This document shows, one piece after another, positions 58,301 through 64,000 of a stretch of DNA of 64,000 bases (positions are counted from its first letter, which is position 1; each line of letters opens with the position of its first letter). The notes under the pieces are model-generated. The model did no database searches. It saw only the letters and a program-made list of their open reading frames with translations, and was not told where the DNA came from. The DNA is taken from contig JBFXDS010000012.1 of NCBI GenBank assembly GCA_050180895.1, positions 1 to 64,000 of the forward strand, in the 5' to 3' direction. The position numbers were made by a program, and so were the translations under genes. This DNA comes from JBGPEQ01 sp050180895. GTDB lineage: Bacteria > Pseudomonadota > Alphaproteobacteria > Dongiales > Dongiaceae.

Positions 58301-59487
58301 TCTACCTTGCTGATACGGGCTTCTATCCAGGGCCAGGGATCGATCGGCCGGCCGTTCCGGCGCAACTCGACATAGAGCCGCGCCTTGCCGCTTCTGGGTG
58401 ATTCGGTCACGCCAACGGGTTCTCCGGCGAGCAGCCATTGTCCGACGACGACGTCGGTGCGGCCGAGGCCGGCGAGCAGCGTATGATATCCGCCGCGGTG
58501 CTCCATAATCAATATTTCGCCATAGCCGCGAAAAGGGCCGCGGAACACAATCTGGCCATCATGGGGGGCGACGATCTGCGCCTCCGGCTGCGTCTCGAAG
58601 ATCACGCCGTGGCTGCTGCTGCCGTCCGGCGCCGCATCGCCGAAGCGGATCAGCAGCGTGCCGACGACGGGTGGCGCCAAACCGACCCGCTTCGTCGGAA
58701 ACGCCTTCAGATCCTTCGGCCGATCCAGCCGGATCGTGGCGGCGAGCGCCGCGGCGCTGTCGCTTTGAGGCGCCGGCGGCAGGGCGGCCAGCAGTTCGCG
58801 CAGGTCGTCGGCCTGTTCGGTCAGGGCCCGCACCCGCGCGGCGGCGGCGCTCCGCTCCTCCTCGGTCGTCTGGCGGAGGTCGGCCTTGAGCGCGATCAGC
58901 TGCTTCAGCGACTCGCGAGCCGACTTCAGCGACTGCGTTGCCCGGGCGATCTCCTGGCGCTGATGCAGGGTCTGGCTGCGCAGATTGGCAATCTCGCCGA
59001 GATCCTGCTGCAGGCGCCGCGCCCGGCTCTCGATCGGCGGCAGGGCAAAGCCCAGCAGCTGAGCAGTGATGACGGTATCCATGGGCGAGCGCCAGCCGAG
59101 CACCAGCGTCTCGCGCGGCTCGATCGACAAGCGCTGCAGGGCGCCCAGCAGCAAGGTCATCTCTCCCCGATGCGAGGTAAGCGCCCGACTCTTCTCGCGC
59201 TCCAGTGATTCCAGAGCCGTCAGGGTCGCTTCCAGCCTCGTCAATTCGTCCTCGCGCTCCTGGACCTGCCGGGCCGCGGTGACCAGTTCCTCTTGCAGTC
59301 GGGTAATCTCGGCCGCCAACTGGTCGGCCTGCAACCCCAGGTACTTCAGACGGTCCTGCTGGTCCTCGATCGCGCTCTGCATGTCCTTGAGCCGATCGGT
59401 GGCCGAGATCGGCAGGGCGACGAAGACGAAGCCAACGCCGAGGACAAGAACGGCGAGTCGCCTCGCCCACCGATCAGATCGCCGCAC
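58297..59487 (-). CDS. envC: Murein hydrolase activator EnvC-like (M23 fold)
   Basis: 396 residues. Signal/anchor LAVLVLGVGFVFVALPISA, a long coiled coil (about 35-235, DQQDRLKYLGLQADQLAAEI onward), then a C-terminal LytM/M23 domain (GTLLIRFGDAAPDGSSSHGV through LYVELRRNGRPIDPWPWI). Of the metal ligands, the first histidine (SSHGV) is present but the HxH pair reads LYVEL, so it is probably a non-catalytic amidase activator, as EnvC is. Overlaps gpmI by 14 bp. Confidence 0.93.
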   Translation of the reverse strand: MRRSDRWARRLAVLVLGVGFVFVALPISATDRLKDMQSAIEDQQDRLKYLGLQADQLAAEITRLQEELVTAARQVQEREDELTRLEATLTALESLEREKSRALTSHRGEMTLLLGALQRLSIEPRETLVLGWRSPMDTVITAQLLGFALPPIESRARRLQQDLGEIANLRSQTLHQRQEIARATQSLKSARESLKQLIALKADLRQTTEEERSAAAARVRALTEQADDLRELLAALPPAPQSDSAAALAATIRLDRPKDLKAFPTKRVGLAPPVVGTLLIRFGDAAPDGSSSHGVIFETQPEAQIVAPHDGQIVFRGPFRGYGEILIMEHRGGYHTLLAGLGRTDVVVGQWLLAGEPVGVTESPRSGKARLYVELRRNGRPIDPWPWIEARISKVE

Positions 59488-61060
59488 GCTGTTCCGGGCC
59501 TGTTTGGGTCGGCTTGACGGCGACCGGCCGGAGGAGCGACCCGCCGGTCATCTCCTTGGGCTGCGGCAACTGCAGGAGCGTCAGGAGCGTCGGCGCGATA
59601 TCCGCCAGGCGGCCGTCGCGCAGCTGGGTATCGGCGGGTCCGTTGACCAGGATGATCGGCACGCGGTTCAGGGTGTGGGCGGTATGCGGCTCGTGAGTCT
59701 CCGGATCCTCCATGGTTTCGGCATTGCCGTGATCGGCGGTGATGAGCATGGCGCCGCCTGCCCGCACGATGGCATCGTGCACGCGGCCGAGGCAGCGGTC
59801 GACAGCCTCGATGGCCTTGATCGCGGCGTCGAGATTGCCTGTATGGCCGACCATGTCGGCATTGGCGTAGTTGACCACGATGAGATCGTACTCGCCGCTG
59901 TCGATGGCGGCCACCAGCTTGTCCGTCACTTCATAGGCGGACATCTCGGGCTTGAGGTCGTAGGTCGCCACCTTCGGCGACGGAATGAGGATGCGATTCT
60001 CTCCGGAATATTGCGTCTCCTCGCCGCCGTTGAGGAAGAAGGTGACATGGGCATATTTTTCGGTTTCCGCGATGCGCAGCTGTTTCAAGCCCGCCGCGGC
60101 GACGATCTCGCCGAGCACATGGCGCAGCGGGTCCGGCGGAAACAGCGTCGTCATGAAGGCGTTGAGCGTGGTCGAGTACTCCGCCATGCCGGCCGCGGCG
60201 GCGAACTTCACGATGCGCGCCCGCGGAAACGCATCGAACGTGGGGTCGAGCAAGGCCGTCAGGATCTGACGCACGCGATCGGCGCGGAAGTTTGCCATCA
60301 GCAGGCCGTCGCCGTCGGCCATGCCGTGATAGCCGTCGATGGCCGTCGGCCTGATGAACTCGTCGGTCTCGCCGCGGGCGTAGCCGGCGGTGATGGCCGC
60401 GAGGGCGTCCGCGGCCGCTTCACCCTTGCCGTCGACCAGCGCGGCATAGGCAAGGCTCACGCGATCCCAGCGCTTGTCGCGGTCCATGCCCCAATACCGG
60501 CCGCCGACCGTCGCCACGGGAACACGGGCGCAGCCCTCGACATCGGCAAGAAACGACGCCATGAAGCCGCGCGCGCTCGATGGCGGCGTGTCGCGACCGT
60601 CGAGGAAGGCATGCACGGCGACGGGCACGCCGGCGGCATCGACGATGCGGGCGAGCGCGGCGATGTGAGTCTGATGCGAATGAACGCCGCCCGGCGACAT
60701 CAGGCCCATCAGGTGGCAGGTGCCGCCGGACGCCCTCAGTCTGTCGATGAAAAGCATGAGACGCGGATTGCCGGCCAGTTCGCCGGCGGCGACGGCGGCG
60801 TCGATCCGCGGCAGGTCCTGCATGACCACGCGACCGGCGCCGATGTTCATGTGGCCCACTTCGGAGTTGCCCATCTGTCCTTCCGGCAACCCGACATGCA
60901 GTTCCGAGGCATCGATCCACGCATGCGGGCAATCGCGCATGAAGCCGTCCCAGGCGGGGGTGTCGGCCAGCCGGATGGCGTTGTGGTCGTCACGGGCGCT
61001 CTCGCCCCAGCCGTCGAGGATGCAGAGAACGACGGGACGGGGCCGATGCTTGCGGGTCAT
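59474..61060 (-). CDS. gpmI: 2,3-bisphosphoglycerate-independent phosphoglycerate mutase
   Basis: 528 residues. Interconverts 3- and 2-phosphoglycerate with Mn2+. CILDGWGESARDDHNAIRLA opening, catalytic S66 in GQMGNSEVGHMNIGAGR, DGRDTPPSSARGF, YANADMVGHTGNLDAAIKAI, and TADHGNAETM metal site. First of the gpmI-envC-ctpA-rppH run. Confidence 0.97.
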   Translation of the reverse strand: MTRKHRPRPVVLCILDGWGESARDDHNAIRLADTPAWDGFMRDCPHAWIDASELHVGLPEGQMGNSEVGHMNIGAGRVVMQDLPRIDAAVAAGELAGNPRLMLFIDRLRASGGTCHLMGLMSPGGVHSHQTHIAALARIVDAAGVPVAVHAFLDGRDTPPSSARGFMASFLADVEGCARVPVATVGGRYWGMDRDKRWDRVSLAYAALVDGKGEAAADALAAITAGYARGETDEFIRPTAIDGYHGMADGDGLLMANFRADRVRQILTALLDPTFDAFPRARIVKFAAAAGMAEYSTTLNAFMTTLFPPDPLRHVLGEIVAAAGLKQLRIAETEKYAHVTFFLNGGEETQYSGENRILIPSPKVATYDLKPEMSAYEVTDKLVAAIDSGEYDLIVVNYANADMVGHTGNLDAAIKAIEAVDRCLGRVHDAIVRAGGAMLITADHGNAETMEDPETHEPHTAHTLNRVPIILVNGPADTQLRDGRLADIAPTLLTLLQLPQPKEMTGGSLLRPVAVKPTQTGPEQRAAI

Positions 61061-61142
61061 GGGCGCTATATAGAGGCTGCCGAGGCGGTCTGGTAGTGCG
61101 CTTCCCTAGATACGGGCGGCATGGTTAACGATTTGTGAAGCC

Positions 61143-61751
61143 TCATGGTTGTCCGGGGAATTGCGACCGGTGGTAGCGGTGCGCGTCCTTGAACAGGTCG
61201 GCGGCATCGACGGTGCCGAGGAAGGCAGCGATGTCGCCAGAGTCGGCACTCACGAACACGTCATAGTCGCCGCTCGTCTCTCCCGCAAGCCGCTCCTCCT
61301 TGACCGCCTCGTATAGTGCTTCGCGGGGAAGGGCGGTGCGCAGGACATCATCCTCCTCGAACGCATAGGCGACGAAGGAATAGGGGTGACTGTCCTTGTG
61401 CCCCTGGCTGTCGATCTCGGTCATCAGGGAAGCGCTTGCCGCGTGGAGCTGAAGATTGACGAACCGGCGTTCGCCGATGGCGGTGACGTAGCCGTCCAGC
61501 ACCGCCCAATCCCTGTCCGCATGATCCACGAAGATGATCGCGAAAGTCGTGCCGCTATCATCGCGCGGGATGATGTGCAGAATGTCGCGGCGACCCTCTT
61601 CCTTGCCGCCATAGGTCCAGATGCCGGCAAGGCGCGGCTCGCTGACCGCTTCGCTCGCCGGGCCGACCGGATTCTTCGACGCCGCGCAGGCGGCAAGCGC
61701 GACTGCCGTCAACAGGGCGGCGAAGACGCGGATCCGGACCGCTTGCACCAT
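61143..61751 (-). CDS. Lipoprotein of unknown function
   Basis: 202 residues. Signal with lipobox ALAAC (C22). The mature part has LAGIWTYGGKEEGRRDILHI, FAIIFVDHADRDWAVLDGYV and a SYDVFVSADSGDIAAFLGTV-like C-terminal half; mostly beta strands, lipocalin-like in rhythm. Not recognised. Between rlmH and gpmI on the same strand. Confidence 0.8.
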   Translation of the reverse strand: MVQAVRIRVFAALLTAVALAACAASKNPVGPASEAVSEPRLAGIWTYGGKEEGRRDILHIIPRDDSGTTFAIIFVDHADRDWAVLDGYVTAIGERRFVNLQLHAASASLMTEIDSQGHKDSHPYSFVAYAFEEDDVLRTALPREALYEAVKEERLAGETSGDYDVFVSADSGDIAAFLGTVDAADLFKDAHRYHRSQFPGQP

Positions 61752-61796
61752 GGGCTTTCCCTTCTTGGCCTTCTGGGCGAACAGGCCTGTCGCACT

Positions 61797-62264
61797 TCAT
61801 TGCCGGTGGTAGGGATGACCCGTCAAGATGGCCTGTGCGCGGTATAGCTGTTCGGCCAGCATCGCACGGACCAGCAGATGCGGCCATGTCATGGCGCCGA
61901 ACGACAGGATGAAGTTTGCCCGCTGCCGGGCGGCCGCGCTCAGCCCCTCGGCTCCGCCGATGAGGAATGCCAGGTCGTCTGTCCCGCGCTCGCGCCATTG
62001 GCGGATCTGGTTGGCCAGCTCCTCGCTCGACAGCGCCTTGCCGCGTGGATCCAGGGCCACGACGAAGAGGCCCGGCGAAGCCTTCGGCAGCGTGGCCAGC
62101 AGCAATTCGCCTTCCCGCGCCGTCAACTGTGCCGGAGGCACCTTGCGATGTTCCTCTACCTCCTTCAGGGTGGTTGGCCAGTTCAGCCGGCGGACATACT
62201 CGTCGAACAGATCGCGTTCCGGGCTGGCTTTCCACTTGCCGACGGCGATGATGTTGACGCGCAT
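61797..62264 (-). CDS. rlmH: 23S rRNA (pseudouridine1915-N3)-methyltransferase
   Basis: 155 residues. SPOUT methyltransferase that methylates pseudouridine 1915 of 23S rRNA. MRVNIIAVGKWKASPERDLF opening, FLIGGAEGLSAAARQRANFI (knot glycine loop), and the conserved end MTWPHLLVRAMLAEQLYRAQ then AILTGHPYH. The rsfS/nadD genes that often precede it are not here; a divergent Omp85 gene is. Confidence 0.96.
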   Translation of the reverse strand: MRVNIIAVGKWKASPERDLFDEYVRRLNWPTTLKEVEEHRKVPPAQLTAREGELLLATLPKASPGLFVVALDPRGKALSSEELANQIRQWRERGTDDLAFLIGGAEGLSAAARQRANFILSFGAMTWPHLLVRAMLAEQLYRAQAILTGHPYHRQ

Positions 62265-62421
62265 TCGTGAATTCTAGCATCCCGATCGCGGACAAACAAA
62301 AACGGCCGTGGTCGCGGATGCGATATCCCTCGGTCGGCACCTCGATTCGTCACAGGAAATCACACGGGCAGGCGTATATACCGGATCGTTTTGAGGTCCG
62401 TCGCGAGGGAGGATCAGCCTG

Positions 62422-62499
62422 ATGGAAAATCTTGCCGTTCCGCTCTGGGCAGGAAGCGGCGCCGGACTGTCTTCCCATCACGGTCGGTTCGTCGCGTGA
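62422..62499 (+). CDS. Short upstream ORF coupled to tamA-like gene
   Basis: ATG at 62422 with a very good GAGGGAGGA site encodes 25 residues (MENLAVPLWAGSGAGLSSHH plus GRFVA). Its TGA shares a base with the ATG of the Omp85 gene (TGATG). It may be a translational-coupling leader or a regulatory peptide; it shows no family similarity I recognise. Confidence 0.35.
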   Translation: MENLAVPLWAGSGAGLSSHHGRFVA

Positions 62500-64000
62500 T
62501 GCCCGTGGGCGCCGTTGCTGCTCGGTCTCTGATCCTCAGTCTCGTGCTGGGCCAGCTGCTGTGGATCGGTCTTGCCAGCGGCGCGTCCGAGGTCGCCTAC
62601 GACGTGCGGCTTGCCGGTGTGGACGACAAGGATATCCGCGAAACGCTTACGGCGGTCTCGCGCCTGATGGCCGAAACGGAACGGCCTCCGCCGACCCTGT
62701 CGGCGCTCCGGCTGCGGGCGGAAAACGACGTCCCGCGGCTCGAGGAGGCGCTGGCGTCGCTCGGCTACTATGCAGCGACCGTCGGCTACGATATCGACTC
62801 CGATGTCGTCCCCGTTCGCGTCACGCTGCGCATCGACCCTGGGCAACCCTACCGGCTGGCCGGCTACACCATAGGCGGCGCTTCGGTGCTGCGCGACGGC
62901 AGCATCCGCATCACCGATGCGGCCCTGGGCCTCAAGCCGGGCATGATCGCCGTGGCCAAGGCCGTGGTCGATGCGGAGCAGCGGCTGCTCGCTCTGCTTG
63001 CGGCGCAGGCCTATCCTTTGGCGCGGGTCGAGGATCGCAAGGTCATCGTCGATCACGCGGCGCGCAGCATGTCGGTCGACTGGCGCATTGATGTCGGGCC
63101 CTACGCCCGCTTCGGCGCAGTGACCATCGACGGGCTGCAGTCGGTGGATCGGGAGTTCGTGCGGGCGCGCCTGCCTTGGCGGGAAGGCGAGCCGTTCGAC
63201 GGCCGCAAGGTCGACGCCGGCCGGCAAGAGCTGGTCGAGACGGGTCTTTTCGCCTCGATCAGGATCACCCATGGCGAGGCGCCCGATCCCGAGGGTCGCC
63301 TGCCCGTGACGCTCACGTTGAGCGAGGCCAAGCATCGCTCGGTCGGCGTCGGCCTCAGCTACTCGACGAGCGAGGGTTTCGGCGAGGAGGGATTCGGGGG
63401 CAAGGCCTTCTGGGAGCATCGCAACCTGTTCGGGGCGGGCGAGCGGCTGAACGCCACCCTCCAGGGCGGAGAGACGATCCAGAGCGCCAAGGCGGATTTT
63501 CGCAAGCCCGGCCCGACCGATCCGGACCTGACCTGGCTGGGAACCCTGCTGGCCGAGCACGAGAACCGGGAAGCCTACGAGAGCCTCACCTATGGCGGAT
63601 CTGGCGGCATCGAGTATGAGCTGTCGGACACCTTGACGGCGACCGGCGCGCTGTCGCTGGAATATGCCGATATCGATGACGGCGTCCTCGAGCAGACCTT
63701 CACGCTGCTCGGTACGCCGCTTGGCCTCGTCTACGACACGACCGACGATCTGCTCGACCCGACCCGGGGAACGCGCCTCAATCTCGGCGTAACGCCCTAC
63801 GTCTCTGTTGCCATCTCCGATGTGAACTTCGTGGTCATGCGCCTGTCCGATTCGCTGTACCTGCCGCTGGAAAGCGAGAACCGCGTGGTGCTCGCGGGCT
63901 GGGGCCGCGTCGGTTCCATCCTCGGCGTCGACAACACGGAAGAGCTGCCGGCGACCAAGCGGCTCTACGGCGGCGGTGCGGGGTCGGTGCGCGCCTACGG
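62499..64000 (+). CDS. TamA-like Omp85 outer-membrane protein (partial, runs off window)
   Basis: 500 residues visible, 3' end missing. Signal peptide LILSLVLGQLLWIGLASGAS. POTRA domains about 30-255 (LRAENDVPRLEEALASLGYY, TIDGLQSVDREFVRARLPWR), then the start of the beta barrel (GVGLSYSTSEGFGEEGFGGK, LVYDTTDDLLDPTRGTRLNL, LYGGGAGSVRAYG). This last RLYGGGAGSVRAYG is the conserved Omp85 VRGF-like motif. TamA works with TamB in outer-membrane assembly and lipid traffic; tamB would be expected just downstream. ATG at 62499 is chosen by the TGATG coupling. Confidence 0.88.
   Translation, partial: MPVGAVAARSLILSLVLGQLLWIGLASGASEVAYDVRLAGVDDKDIRETLTAVSRLMAETERPPPTLSALRLRAENDVPRLEEALASLGYYAATVGYDIDSDVVPVRVTLRIDPGQPYRLAGYTIGGASVLRDGSIRITDAALGLKPGMIAVAKAVVDAEQRLLALLAAQAYPLARVEDRKVIVDHAARSMSVDWRIDVGPYARFGAVTIDGLQSVDREFVRARLPWREGEPFDGRKVDAGRQELVETGLFASIRITHGEAPDPEGRLPVTLTLSEAKHRSVGVGLSYSTSEGFGEEGFGGKAFWEHRNLFGAGERLNATLQGGETIQSAKADFRKPGPTDPDLTWLGTLLAEHENREAYESLTYGGSGGIEYELSDTLTATGALSLEYADIDDGVLEQTFTLLGTPLGLVYDTTDDLLDPTRGTRLNLGVTPYVSVAISDVNFVVMRLSDSLYLPLESENRVVLAGWGRVGSILGVDNTEELPATKRLYGGGAGSVRAY

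Overview
The window is GC-rich, densely coded chromosomal DNA of an alphaproteobacterium, most likely a member of the Rhodospirillales or a close relative. This rests on the gene order fsa-DUF484-xerC beside priA and atpHAGDC, the lactate-dehydrogenase-like malate dehydrogenase, the contiguous sdh-mdh-suc-lpd block, the leuC/leuD/leuB/asd neighbourhood, and the gpmI-envC-ctpA-rppH string. No rRNA, tRNA, prophage, complete insertion sequence or CRISPR array was seen.

Layout. (1) 1-20.7 kb: leucine and aspartate-family biosynthesis (leuC, leuD, leuB, asd), interrupted by accessory islands. These hold a methyltransferase, a two-component system, a RHH/PIN toxin-antitoxin pair, a YcaQ-type DNA glycosylase, a NYN-LOTUS protein, a Tat-exported amidohydrolase, an ankyrin protein, a bactofilin, an XRE-cupin regulator with an acetyltransferase, a BigR/SqrR sulfide-detoxification module, and three tiny secreted Cys/Pro proteins. 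The accessory part is rich in dispersed repeats: four copies of an inverted repeat (A) and four copies of a 15-bp core repeat (B). (2) 20.7-23.6 kb: pdxY diverging from a CoA-ester lyase/MaoC hydratase pair resembling mcl-mch. (3) 23.6-24.6 kb: a 1-kb non-coding region whose first 230 bases look like a promoter-driven, multi-hairpin RNA. (4) 24.6-43.9 kb: TCA-cycle block sdhCDAB, three paralogous exported proteins of unknown function, DUF6494, zapE, mdh, a lysine-rich micro-protein, sucCD, odhA, odhB, a C39-like peptidase and lpdA. (5) 44-47.3 kb (minus strand): fsa, DUF484, xerC, GNAT, and a lone receiver-domain protein. (6) 47.4-55.9 kb: priA, a decayed glycine-zipper lipoprotein gene, atpHAGDC and a ferritin-like protein. 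(7) 55.9-62.3 kb (minus strand): rlmH, a lipoprotein, gpmI, envC, ctpA, rppH and a cyclophilin. (8) 62.4 kb to the end: a small upstream ORF coupled to a TamA-like Omp85 gene that runs off the window.

How it fits together: the central block encodes succinate dehydrogenase, malate dehydrogenase, succinyl-CoA synthetase and the complete 2-oxoglutarate dehydrogenase complex, which feed the respiratory chain that drives the F1 sector encoded by atpHAGDC. The minus-strand block at 56-61 kb joins glycolysis (gpmI) to envelope maintenance (envC, ctpA) and RNA turnover (rppH). The points most worth a second look are the structured RNA upstream of sdh, the three-paralogue exported family between sdhB and mdh, the tandem small CxC/polyproline proteins, and the repeat families.
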